Shown piece after piece: positions 45,743 through 53,826 of a stretch of DNA of 64,000 nt. The position numbers and the translations under genes are program-made. The stretch spans positions 6,200,001-6,264,000 of the forward strand of contig NZ_VFPO01000001.1 of NCBI RefSeq assembly GCF_006716765.1, read 5' to 3'. The notes beneath the pieces are model-generated. The model worked only from the letters and a program-made list of their open reading frames with translations, had not been told where the DNA came from and made no database searches. The DNA comes from Actinomadura hallensis. Its GTDB lineage: Bacteria > Actinomycetota > Actinomycetes > Streptosporangiales > Streptosporangiaceae. Position 1 is the first letter of the stretch, and every line of letters starts with the position of its first letter.

Positions 45743-47119
45743 CTAGATGAGGCCCTGGGCGAGCATCGCGTCGGCGACGCGCTCAAAGGCCGCGATGTTG
45801 GCGCCGACGACGTAGTCGCCGGGGGCGCCGTAACGCTCGGCCGTCTCGTAGCAGGTCTCGTGGATCGAGCTCATGATGGAGGCCAGTTCCTCCTCGACCC
45901 GGGAGAACGTCCAGGACGCGCGGCTCGCGTTCTGGCGCATCTCCAGGGCGCTCACCGCCACACCGCCGGCGTTGGCGGCCTTCCCGGGCCCGAACGCGAC
46001 GTCGGCCTTCTGGAAGATCTGCACGGCGTCCGGCGTCGTCGGCATGTTCGCGCCCTCCGACACCGCCTTCACCCCGTTGCGGACGAGGGTCAGCGCGGCG
46101 CGGGCGTCCAGCTCGTTCTGCGTCGCGGACGGCAGCGCTATGTCGGCGGGCACGTCCCACACGCAGCCGCCGGGCACGAACCGCGCCGACGAGCCGCGCA
46201 GCTCGGCGTAGTCGGAGACGCGGCCGCGGTCGACCTCCTTGACGTGCTTGAGGAGGTCGAGGTCGATGCCCTTCTCGTCGACGACGTAACCGCTGGAGTC
46301 CGACACGGTGATCACGTTCGCGCCGAGCTGCTGGGCCTTCTCCACCGTGTAGATCGCGACGTTCCCCGAACCGGACACCACGATCTGCTGCCCGTCGAGG
46401 TCCTCGCCGCGGCGCCGCAGCATCTCCGCCGTGAACATGACGTTGCCGTAGCCGGTCGCCTCCGTCCGGCCCGCGGATCCGCCCCACAGCTCGCCCTTCC
46501 CGGTGAACACGCCCGCCTCCCACCGGTTGGTGATGCGGCGGTACTGGCCGTACAGGTAACCGATCTCGCGGGCCCCGACGCCGATGTCACCGGCGGGGAC
46601 GTCGGTGTGCTCGCCGACGTGGCGGTACAGCTCGGTCATGAACGACTGGCAGAACCGCATGACCTCCTCGTCGGAGCGGCCGTGCGGGTCGAAGTCGCTC
46701 CCGCCCTTGCCGCCGCCTATGCCGAGGCCGGTCAGCGCGTTCTTGAAGACCTGCTCGAAACCGAGGAACTTGATGATGCCGAGGTTCACCGTGGGGTGGA
46801 AGCGCAGCCCGCCCTTGTAGGGGCCGAGCGCGCTGTTGTACTCCACGCGGAAACCGCGGTTGACGTGAACCCGGCCCTGGTCGTCCTGCCAGGGCACACG
46901 GAAAATGATCTGACGTTCCGGCTCTATCAGGCGCTCCACCAGCTTTGCGGCGGCCAGGCCGGGGCGTGCCGCCAGTACCGGCCCGAGGGTTTCGAGTACC
47001 TCGTGCACGGCCTGGTGGAACTCCGCCTCGCCCGGATCACGCCGCAGCACCCTTTCGTAGGTCTCCTCTAGGGTCGACAACATCTCGGGTGGCGCCGGTA
47101 GGCGGGGGGCCAACGGCAT
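45743..47119 (-). CDS. gdhA: NADP-type glutamate dehydrogenase
   Basis: 458 aa, the hexameric family size. Catalytic Lys in PYKGGLRFHP, GIGGGKGGSDFDP and PAGDIGVGAREIGYL; Rossmann region IVVSGSGNVAIYTVEKA; C-terminal PGKAANAGGVAVSALEM. Interconverts 2-oxoglutarate plus ammonium and glutamate. ATG 47119 follows GAAGGGATC. Single-gene unit. Confidence 0.96.
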   Translation of the reverse strand: MPLAPRLPAPPEMLSTLEETYERVLRRDPGEAEFHQAVHEVLETLGPVLAARPGLAAAKLVERLIEPERQIIFRVPWQDDQGRVHVNRGFRVEYNSALGPYKGGLRFHPTVNLGIIKFLGFEQVFKNALTGLGIGGGKGGSDFDPHGRSDEEVMRFCQSFMTELYRHVGEHTDVPAGDIGVGAREIGYLYGQYRRITNRWEAGVFTGKGELWGGSAGRTEATGYGNVMFTAEMLRRRGEDLDGQQIVVSGSGNVAIYTVEKAQQLGANVITVSDSSGYVVDEKGIDLDLLKHVKEVDRGRVSDYAELRGSSARFVPGGCVWDVPADIALPSATQNELDARAALTLVRNGVKAVSEGANMPTTPDAVQIFQKADVAFGPGKAANAGGVAVSALEMRQNASRASWTFSRVEEELASIMSSIHETCYETAERYGAPGDYVVGANIAAFERVADAMLAQGLI

Positions 47120-47362
47120 GTGATGATCCCTTCCTCGAAGACCCCTCCACTCTAAGACGTCGGCCCACCCGCCTGTGACGTGCCCTGTCGCAGGTAAAGG
47201 CCCCGAAGAGCGCCGATTAGGGCGGTCCGGAAGACGACGGTCACCGGACCGCGCCCCCGCGGCGAAGGGCGCGGCCCGGCGGCGCGGAGACCCGGCCGGA
47301 GGCTTCGGGAAGGAGCCGCGGCCGGGGCCGTGAGCGGGGCCTGGGAAGGGACTGGGAAGGGA

Positions 47363-48013
47363 TCAGGCGGGGCATTCCTTCCATGCGAAGTGGTACGTGG
47401 TCTTGATGCTGCCGTCGGCGGAGTCGAAGGCCATGAAACTCGTCCTCGACGGGTCCGACGTGCCCTTGTACACGCGCAGCTCGGTGTTGATGTTGAAGTT
47501 GCGGTCCTCGCCGCAGGGCTTGTAGACGAGTTCGGCCACGTCCGTGCGGTCGGAGAACTGCCAGTTGCCGGAGTAGCTCCCCTGGAGCGTGTGGCTGACC
47601 ACGGCGGTGTCCGAAAGGCCCTGGTGGTAGTAGCCGGCCCGCTCCATGCCCGTGGCGCCGTGCTGCAGGTGCGCGAACCCCCGGTAGTCGGCGCCGGCGA
47701 TCGCGTAGGTGAACCCGTGCGGGACGTGGACCCGCAGGTTGATCTGGCAGTTCTTGCGGACGTCGGTCGGGGCGGAGTTCCCGCCGGCCTGCGCCAGGTA
47801 GTCGCTGTAGGTGACGGTGAACGCGGTGTTGTCGGCCGCCGTGGCCACCGCCGCCGTCCCCGCCGCGCAGCCGGACCCGTTCACGGTGAGCACGTCGATG
47901 ACGATCCGGTCGGGCGGGGGCGGCCCGCCCGCTTCGGCGGACCCCGCGGGCACCGCCGCCAGCGGCAGCGCCAGGGCGGCGAGGCACGCCGCCGGCGCGA
48001 TCGGTCTGCGCAT
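47363..48013 (-). CDS. Secreted DUF4360 protein (second copy)
   Basis: About 216 aa (ATG 48013; an upstream ATG at 48031 is also possible). A signal peptide (IAPAACLAALALPLAAVPAGSAEA, quoted in part) precedes the DUF4360 domain: VNGSGCAAGTAAVA, FTVTYSDYLAQAGG, KNCQINLRVHVPHGFTYAIAG and TTYHFAWKECP, with conserved Cys pairs likely in disulfides. Function unknown; related proteins are secreted by actinomycetes and fungi. It lies 93 bp downstream of a close paralogue on the same strand. Confidence 0.88.
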   Translation of the reverse strand: MRRPIAPAACLAALALPLAAVPAGSAEAGGPPPPDRIVIDVLTVNGSGCAAGTAAVATAADNTAFTVTYSDYLAQAGGNSAPTDVRKNCQINLRVHVPHGFTYAIAGADYRGFAHLQHGATGMERAGYYHQGLSDTAVVSHTLQGSYSGNWQFSDRTDVAELVYKPCGEDRNFNINTELRVYKGTSDPSRTSFMAFDSADGSIKTTYHFAWKECPA

Positions 48014-48106
48014 CGGGTTTCTTCTTCTCATTACCGGGAGGCTTGGCGGGGACGGGCTCGCCGGGGGCCGGGTCGCCCGCGGGACGGGGTCGCCTGCGCG
48101 CAGGAC

Positions 48107-48769
48107 TCACTGGCGCCGCGGACAGGTGATCCAGGCGAAGTGGTAAGTGGTCTGGATCGAGCCGTCGGTGGAGTCCATCGAGATGAAGCTCGTCTTGGAC
48201 GGGTCCGAGGTGCCCCGGAACACGCGCAGCTCGGTGTTGATGTTGAAGTTGCGGTCCTCGCCGCAGGGCTTGTAGACGAGCTGCGCCACGTCGTTCTCGT
48301 CCGTGAACTGCCAGTTGTCGATGAACTCGCCCTGCAGTGAGTGGCTGATGGCGGACGTCTGCGGCATGCCCTGGAAGTAGTAGCTCGCCCTCTCCATGGC
48401 GCTGGCGCCGCGCTGCAGGTAGGCGAACCCGCGGTAGTCGGCGGCCGCGATGGCGTACGTGAAGCCCTGCGGGACGTGCACCTTCATGTTGATCTGGCAG
48501 TTCTTGCGGAAGTCCGTCGGGCTGGAGGAACCTCCGGTGACCGCCATGTAGTCGCTGTAGGTGACGGTGAACGCCTCCTTGTCGTCCGACACCGCGACGG
48601 CGGCCGTCCCCGCCGGACAGCCGGACCCGTTGACGGTCGCGATCTCGATCGTGACGCCGTCGGGGCCGGGGACCCTGCGCGGGACGGACGCGGAGGCCGG
48701 CGCCGCCGCCACGACGGTCGCGGCCAGCGCGGCGACGGCGGCACCGGAAACGGCGATCCCTTTACGCAT
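48107..48769 (-). CDS. Secreted DUF4360 protein (first copy)
   Basis: 220 aa from ATG 48769 (GAGGAGG upstream). Signal peptide (AVSGAAVAALAATVVAAAPA) and the same domain as its neighbour: VNGSGCPAGTAAVAVSDDKE, FTVTYSDYMAVTGGSS, KNCQINMKVHVPQGF, YKPCGEDRNFNINTELRVF. The copies are most alike in the C-terminal half, diverging at signal and linker, consistent with an old tandem duplication. Confidence 0.9.
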   Translation of the reverse strand: MRKGIAVSGAAVAALAATVVAAAPASASVPRRVPGPDGVTIEIATVNGSGCPAGTAAVAVSDDKEAFTVTYSDYMAVTGGSSSPTDFRKNCQINMKVHVPQGFTYAIAAADYRGFAYLQRGASAMERASYYFQGMPQTSAISHSLQGEFIDNWQFTDENDVAQLVYKPCGEDRNFNINTELRVFRGTSDPSKTSFISMDSTDGSIQTTYHFAWITCPRRQ

Positions 48770-48983
48770 GCGATTCCTCCTCGCTGAGGTTTGCGCGAGG
48801 GGAGCGTAAACAGCGCCGTTCAGGGCGGTCAATCAGGAGTTTTCAACAGCGAGATTCACTGGAATCGAACTCGGCACGCCCCCGATCAGGCCATTTCACA
48901 TTTTCCGGGAAGCGGTTTTGACAGGGAGCGTTCCATGCAGCGTTCCATTCATTGGGAAGGCTCTTCGAGAACGCCGCCGAAGG

Positions 48984-49340
48984 TCAGCCCCCGTCGCGGA
49001 GCCGGTCCGCCAGGACGGCGGCCTGGCTGTGCTCGACGTCCCTGGTGGCCGTGAGGAGGGTGAGCGTCCCACGGCCCGCGGAGTCGCGGAGGCGCTCCAG
49101 CACGGCCGCGCGTTCCGGCTCCTCCAGTTCGGCCTCGTAGCGGCGGGCGAACTCCTCGAACTTGGCGGGGTCGTGGCCGTACCACTTGCGCAGCTCGGTG
49201 GACGGCGCGACGTCCTTCTCCCACCCGTCCAGGTGCGCCTCGTCCTTCGACAGCCCCCGCGGCCACACGCGGTCGACCAGGATCCGCGTCCCGTCGTCGT
49301 CCGAGACCGGCTCGTACACCCTGCGAAGCCGTACCTCCAT
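48984..49340 (-). CDS. DUF488-family protein
   Basis: 118 aa from ATG 49340 (GGGAGGGATGG upstream). DUF488 hallmarks: VRLRRVYEP, ILVDRVWPRGLSKDEAHLD, WEKDVAPSTELRKWYGHD, EFARRYEAEL and TLLTATRDVEHSQAAVL. Widespread small cytoplasmic protein without a settled function. Confidence 0.9.
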   Translation of the reverse strand: MEVRLRRVYEPVSDDDGTRILVDRVWPRGLSKDEAHLDGWEKDVAPSTELRKWYGHDPAKFEEFARRYEAELEEPERAAVLERLRDSAGRGTLTLLTATRDVEHSQAAVLADRLRDGG

Positions 49341-49508
49341 GATCCATCCCTCCCGGTCCGTTCCTACCCGCCGGAGACCGGCGCAGCCCCGGCCGGACGG
49401 TCCTCGGCGGCGGACGTCTCCGCCGTCGTGACAAGCCTGCCCGGCGGGGCCGCGCGGAACTCGCCCGCCCGCTCCCCCGCGGCGCCCCCTCCGCCGCATC
49501 CGGGAACC

Positions 49509-49796
49509 TCAAAGGGGACGCTGCGGGCTCGCCGGGTCCGGCGGCTGCGGCGCCCGCGTCCGGGACGCGGCCGGACGGTCGCCCGCGGCGCGGCGGGCGA
49601 ACTCGGCGGCGGCGGTGCGGCGGGCGAACTCGCCGGCCAGGGCGCGGCCGAGGACGTCGTCCTCGGGACGGTTCCTTTCGAGGTATTCGAGGGCCTCGGC
49701 GAGTTCGGCGCTGGTGAGCAGCCGGACCGGTTTCACGGCCCAGCGCGGCAGCGCGCGGTTCGCGGGAGGCGGTGCGGCGCGCGGATCGGTGTTCAC
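49509..49796 (-). CDS. Small hypothetical protein, Ala/Arg-rich tail
   Basis: 95 aa from GTG 49796 with AGGAAGGG upstream. The middle (ALPRWAVKPVRLLTSAELAEALEYLERNRPEDDVLG, read in part) looks like a real helical core; the C-terminus is low-complexity Pro/Arg/Ala. No family recognised. Divergent from the small rightward gene at 49878. Confidence 0.6.
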   Translation of the reverse strand: MNTDPRAAPPPANRALPRWAVKPVRLLTSAELAEALEYLERNRPEDDVLGRALAGEFARRTAAAEFARRAAGDRPAASRTRAPQPPDPASPQRPL

Positions 49797-49877
49797 GGAA
49801 AAGCCCTTCCTTTTCGGTTTCGGTAAGCGCGGCGCGGCGGCGGGTGGAGAATTCACGTGCTCGATTAGGATCGCCGC

Positions 49878-50135
49878 GTGCATTGGTGGAGCCAGCAGGC
49901 GTGCGACGCGGCCGCGGAGGCACAGGCCGCCGATCCCTCGCCGCAGAACCTCATGGCGGCCGCCCAGGTCCAGGCGCTGATCTCGATGGCGGAGGCGCTG
50001 CACCGCATCGCCGCGGCGCTGGAGGGCGAGCCCGAGGGCGCGTCGCAGCCGGGTCCCCTTCCGGCCCGGCCGGTCCGTGTGGTGCGGGGCCACGAGAACG
50101 CGCCGGGACGGCACGCGCCCGCCCGCCCGAACTAG
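49878..50135 (+). CDS. Small hypothetical protein
   Basis: 85 aa from GTG 49878. MHWWSQQACDAAAEAQAADP, then an amphipathic helix (LMAAAQVQALISMAEALHRI) and a Pro/Arg-rich tail. The helical part resembles small actinomycete proteins of unknown role. The ribosome-binding site is weak. Confidence 0.5.
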   Translation: MHWWSQQACDAAAEAQAADPSPQNLMAAAQVQALISMAEALHRIAAALEGEPEGASQPGPLPARPVRVVRGHENAPGRHAPARPN

Positions 50136-50149
50136 TCCGGCCGGATCAG

Positions 50150-50250
50150 CCCGGCGGAAACGGCCCGGCGGAAACGGCCGAGGCGGGAACGGTCGGCGCA
50201 AGAACGGCCGGCGGGTACGGCCGGACGGAATCGGCCGGCGCGGGACGGTC
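50150..50250. repeat. Degenerate tandem repeat of a 13-15-nt GC-rich unit
   Basis: About seven imperfect copies with the core GGCGGAAACGGCC (variants GGCGGGAACGGTC, GGCGCAAGAACGGCC, GGACGGAATCGGCC). Lies between the small gene and the terminator at 50256; probably a slippage-expanded spacer. Confidence 0.6.
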
Positions 50251-50255
50251 AGCAA

Positions 50256-50291
50256 AATACCGGTGCGCCCGATCGGGGACGCACCGGTATT
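50256..50291 (-). terminator. Intrinsic terminator of the membrane-protein operon
   Basis: AATACCGGTGCG (50256-50267) pairs perfectly with CGCACCGGTATT (50280-50291); read leftwards it is followed by a T-run. It begins 10 bp after the stop at 50301. Confidence 0.85.
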
Positions 50292-50300
50292 CACGCGTTC

Positions 50301-51101
50301 TCAGGCATCGCTGAACGACTTGCGCTCCGTCCTGCCGTTGGTGCTCGAGGCGAGGCGGGAGGTCTTGGCGACGGGAGGGCGCGGCGGGACGGTCTCCATG
50401 GCGTACTCGGCGTCCGGCACCGGGGAGGCCGGCCGGTCCTCCCGCGCGGAGGGTCGGGGCTCGTCGCGCGGGCGGTCCCGCAGCCGCCGCGCGGCCTGCC
50501 GGAGGGCGCGCTCGCCGACCATCCGGGTCAGCTCCAGGCCCCAGCAGTCCAGCTTGTCGGCGTCGCTGAGGTCGTCGCGGTGGCTGAGCTCGGCGGCGAG
50601 CCCGCCGAGCCGCTGCGCCTCGCCCAGGTCGAACTCGCGCATGAGGTGGCAGCACAGTTCGGCGAGGGCGGCGTGGTCGCGTTCGAACGACAGCCCGGAC
50701 AGGTCGTTGTGCGACAGGCGGCTGAGGGCCCGTTTGCGTTCCAGCTCGCCGTCCGCGATCCGGAGGATGCCGTTGAGCAGGGCGATGGGGCCGGCGCCGG
50801 ACGCCCTGCCGTTGACGGGGCCGAACGACATGCGCAGGAGGGCCGCGGACCCGAGGCCCGCGGTCATCACCTGGACCACCGCGAGGCTCGCCGGGGGCGT
50901 GGTGTCCGGCAGGCCGAACCGCCAGCCGGAGGCCGCCACCGCGATCAGCGCGATGAGCGCCGCGGCGGCGTTGACGAAGACGAAGAGCAGCCCGCCCGGG
51001 GACAGCAGGGCGGCGACCGGCTTGTCGCGGTACCGCGCGACCAGCTCGGCGAGGCCGATCGCGCCGCCGATCAGGGCGGCCAGGAACATCTCGATGGTCA
51101 T
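50301..51101 (-). CDS. Membrane protein of unknown function with long cytoplasmic tail
   Basis: 266 aa. Three N-terminal hydrophobic segments (about 5-20, 35-60, 75-95), then a charged helical region (LERKRALSRLSHNDLSGLSF, LCCHLMREFDLGEAQRLGGLAAELS) and a Pro/Arg-rich end. No family recognised; the tail could be a small protein-interaction domain. RBS GAGGAAGG before ATG 51101. It starts 10 bp after the small duplicated-motif gene, so they form an operon. Confidence 0.72.
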   Translation of the reverse strand: MTIEMFLAALIGGAIGLAELVARYRDKPVAALLSPGGLLFVFVNAAAALIALIAVAASGWRFGLPDTTPPASLAVVQVMTAGLGSAALLRMSFGPVNGRASGAGPIALLNGILRIADGELERKRALSRLSHNDLSGLSFERDHAALAELCCHLMREFDLGEAQRLGGLAAELSHRDDLSDADKLDCWGLELTRMVGERALRQAARRLRDRPRDEPRPSAREDRPASPVPDAEYAMETVPPRPPVAKTSRLASSTNGRTERKSFSDA

Positions 51102-51111
51102 GAACCTTCCT

Positions 51112-51369
51112 CTACGCGCTGCGGGCGGTCAGCCGGCCGAACGGAGACTCCTCGGACCTGCCGCGGCGCGACAGCAGCGGCGCGGCGCGCTCGGGACGCT
51201 GCCGGGCCGCCAGCTCGGTCCGCTCGACCTCCAGGAAGACCAGCAGCCATTCCGCGGGGCCCGCGGCGAGTCCGTTATGGGTGCGCATCGCCTGTTCACG
51301 TGCGTTGAGAAAGGCCAGGAGCCATCCGGTGGGCCCGCAGGCTCCGGCGGATCGAATTCGTGAATGCAT
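51112..51369 (-). CDS. Small protein with an internally repeated GPxxWLLxFL motif
   Basis: 85 aa from ATG 51369. Two repeats are clear: GPTGWLLAFLNAREQAM and GPAEWLLVFLEVERTEL, separated by RTHNGLAA. The C-terminal third is Arg-rich. No family recognised. The hydrophobic/aromatic repeat could contact the membrane or its operon partner. Ribosome binding site weak. Confidence 0.55.
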   Translation of the reverse strand: MHSRIRSAGACGPTGWLLAFLNAREQAMRTHNGLAAGPAEWLLVFLEVERTELAARQRPERAAPLLSRRGRSEESPFGRLTARSA

Positions 51370-51835
51370 GGGGAGACCATTTCGCAGCCCCGGCCCGAAG
51401 TCGAACTCCGCCGGGTCAAGTTTTCGCGGCGGCACCGTTCGTGAATCGATCGCCGATACGCCGGGAACGTCCCCGAATCGCTTTTCGATCTTCTTGTGAT
51501 TGCCGCATCGCCGCAGCCTTTTGGACGTAGCCGGGAATACTTTTACGGAGAATTCCGGTTCCCCCGGCCGACGGAGATCACGATCCACCCGGCCGGGAAC
51601 CACGGCTCCCGGGCGTCTCCCGCGGCGGCGCACACCCGCGACACGCCCACCGGCCGGGGCGGCGCGGACCGCCCCCGGCCGCCGTCCCGGACAACCCTCG
51701 GGAACGCGGCACGGCGGACATGAACGCGGTGGGCCGGGAGGTGAGCGGCGGGAGCCGGCGCATACGTATCCGGGGGCGGGCGGGCAGACCGCAAGGAACC
51801 CCGCCGGAACGCAAGGAACACGGCTAGGAGGCCCC
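51370..51835. other. Intergenic region upstream of the PucR-type regulator
   Basis: 466 bp without a recognisable gene. It is divergent between the leftward small-protein operon and the rightward regulator. A/T-rich stretches at 51400-51560 (for example AATACTTTTACGGAGAATTC) are the likely promoters. The 51570-51830 part is GC-rich and featureless. Confidence 0.4.
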
Positions 51836-53062
51836 ATGAGCCGGACCGGCTCGTCCCCCGCCTCGGACTTCCCGCTGTCCGGCGTGCCGGAGGAGCTCGC
51901 CCGGCCGATGCTCCCACATCTGGAGGCGGCGGCGGTGGAGATGATCCGGGAGATCCAGTCGCTCGTGCCCGAGTACGCGCGGCCGCCGGAGAGCCGGTAC
52001 GGGCAGCGGATGCGCTGGGCGGTCGAGCAGAGCGTCCGGCAGTTCGTGGACGCGATCGGCCGGCCGGACGTCGACTGGGAGACCATCACCGCCATCTACC
52101 GCAGGATCGGCGCGCACGAGGCCCGCGAAGGGCGCAGCCTGGACGGGCTGCAGTCCGCGATCCGCGTCAGCGGGCAGGTCGCGTGCCGCCGGTTCATCAG
52201 GGAGGCGCGGCGGCTCGGCTGGTCGCTGGACACGCTCGGCATGATCACCGAGTCGCTGTTCGTGTACCTGGAGCGCATCGCCGGCGCGGCCGGGCAGGGC
52301 TACGCGCGGGCGCAGGGCGAGCTGGCGGGCGAGCGGGAGCGGTCCCGGTGGCGGCTGCGGGACCTGCTCGTCGCGGACCCGCCGGCGAGCGCGGAGGCGA
52401 TCGGGGAGCTGGCGCGGTCCGCCGGCTGGCCGGTGCCGAAGACCCTCGCGGCCGTCGCGGTGCGCCCGGACCCGGACCGCGCCGTCCCGGTGCTGCCGCC
52501 CGTCCTGCTCGCCGACTGGCACGCCGACGACCCCTACGTGCTGTGCCCGGACCCGGACGGTCCCGGGCGGGACCGGATGTTCGCCGCGATCAGGGGGACG
52601 CGCTCGGCGGCGATCGGGCCGACCGTCCCCCCGGCCCGGGCGGCGCTGTCGCTGCGGTGGGCGCGGCGCGGGCACGCGCTGGTGGAGCGCGGCGTGCTGC
52701 CGGGCAAGGAGCCGCTGCGCTGCCTCGACCACCTGCCGAGCCTGGTGGCGGCGCAGAGCGAGGAACTGCTCGACGTCGCGCTCGGCTCCCGGCTCGCCCC
52801 GCTGATGCGGCTGCCCCCGCACCGGCGTGACGCGCTGTCCAGGACGCTGCTGACCTACATGGAGAACCGCGACAACGCGGTGGCGGCGTCCGAGCGGCTC
52901 CAGGTGCACGAGCAGACCGTCCGGTACCGGATCCGCCGCCTGGAGGAGACGCTGGGCGGTGTGCTGCTCGATCCCGACCGCCGCATCGAGCTGCTGATCC
53001 TGCTCCACTACCTGGTCCGCCTCGATTCGGGCGACCGGCGGCTCTCCAGCGGGGACGGGTGA
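51836..53062 (+). CDS. PucR/CdaR-type helix-turn-helix regulator
   Basis: 408 aa from ATG 51836 (AGGAGG upstream). A long N-terminal helical sensor (PHLEAAAVEMIREIQSLVPEY, EARRLGWSLDTLGMITESLF), a central GGDEF-like remnant region and the C-terminal PucR helix-turn-helix TLLTYMENRDNAVAASERLQ ... HEQTVRYRIRRLEETLG. Such proteins control catabolic or secondary-metabolism genes in actinomycetes; the target is unknown. Confidence 0.88.
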   Translation: MSRTGSSPASDFPLSGVPEELARPMLPHLEAAAVEMIREIQSLVPEYARPPESRYGQRMRWAVEQSVRQFVDAIGRPDVDWETITAIYRRIGAHEAREGRSLDGLQSAIRVSGQVACRRFIREARRLGWSLDTLGMITESLFVYLERIAGAAGQGYARAQGELAGERERSRWRLRDLLVADPPASAEAIGELARSAGWPVPKTLAAVAVRPDPDRAVPVLPPVLLADWHADDPYVLCPDPDGPGRDRMFAAIRGTRSAAIGPTVPPARAALSLRWARRGHALVERGVLPGKEPLRCLDHLPSLVAAQSEELLDVALGSRLAPLMRLPPHRRDALSRTLLTYMENRDNAVAASERLQVHEQTVRYRIRRLEETLGGVLLDPDRRIELLILLHYLVRLDSGDRRLSSGDG

Positions 53063-53252
53063 GGCGCACACGGGAAGGCGGCGACGACCCGCGCCGGTCG
53101 GCGCGGATTTGCGGGGGGCGTCGGCGGCTCCCCTCGACGAACGGGCCACCCTGTGCGATGAGCGGAGCACGCAGTGCAACGAAGTTGTGGGATTGTATTT
53201 TTACGCCGACGTGTAAGGATTGCCCTCTGCTGGGCCGGAAGGAGCGGGGACG

Positions 53253-53816
53253 ATGGCGGGACGGGTGCGGCCGATCACGCTGGTGGGGACGCCGGTCCTG
53301 CATCGACCATGCCGGCCGGTCGAGGACTTCGACGACGGGCTGAAGGAGCTCGTCGACGACATGTTCGCCAGCATGTACGAGGCGGACGGCGTCGGCCTCG
53401 CCGCGAACCAGATCGGCGTGGACCTTCGCGTCTTCGTCTACGACTGCCCGGACGAGGACGGTGAGCGGCGGAAGGGCGTGGTCGTCAATCCCGTCCTTGA
53501 GCTGCCGACCCTGGAGAACCGTCGCCTGGACGACGGAGAAGAGGGCTGTCTCTCCGTGCCGGGCCCACACGCCCGCCTGGCCCGCCCCGACCGGGCCACC
53601 GTGCACGGCTTCGACGTCGACGGCGAGCCGATAACCGTGGAGGGGACGGGCCTCCTCGCCCGCTGCCTCCAGCACGAGACGGACCACCTCGAAGGCAAGC
53701 TCTACATCGACCGCCTCTCCGCCCGTGCCCGCAAGAAGGTCCTGCAGGAGTACGAGGCCCTCCGCGCGGAATCCAGCGCGGAATCCGGCTCGGAGTCCGC
53801 CTCGGATACCGGCTGA
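53253..53816 (+). CDS. def: Peptide deformylase
   Basis: 187 aa; removes the N-formyl group of new proteins. Motif 1 GVGLAANQIG (Gln53), motif 2 EGCLSVP (Cys99), motif 3 QHETDHLEGKLYIDRL (His141, Glu142, His145), giving the Fe/Zn site. ATG 53253 with GGAAGGAG; the tail is Ser/Glu-rich. It converges with the next gene, 10 bp between stops. Confidence 0.96.
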   Translation: MAGRVRPITLVGTPVLHRPCRPVEDFDDGLKELVDDMFASMYEADGVGLAANQIGVDLRVFVYDCPDEDGERRKGVVVNPVLELPTLENRRLDDGEEGCLSVPGPHARLARPDRATVHGFDVDGEPITVEGTGLLARCLQHETDHLEGKLYIDRLSARARKKVLQEYEALRAESSAESGSESASDTG

Positions 53817-53826
53817 CGCGTCCTGG

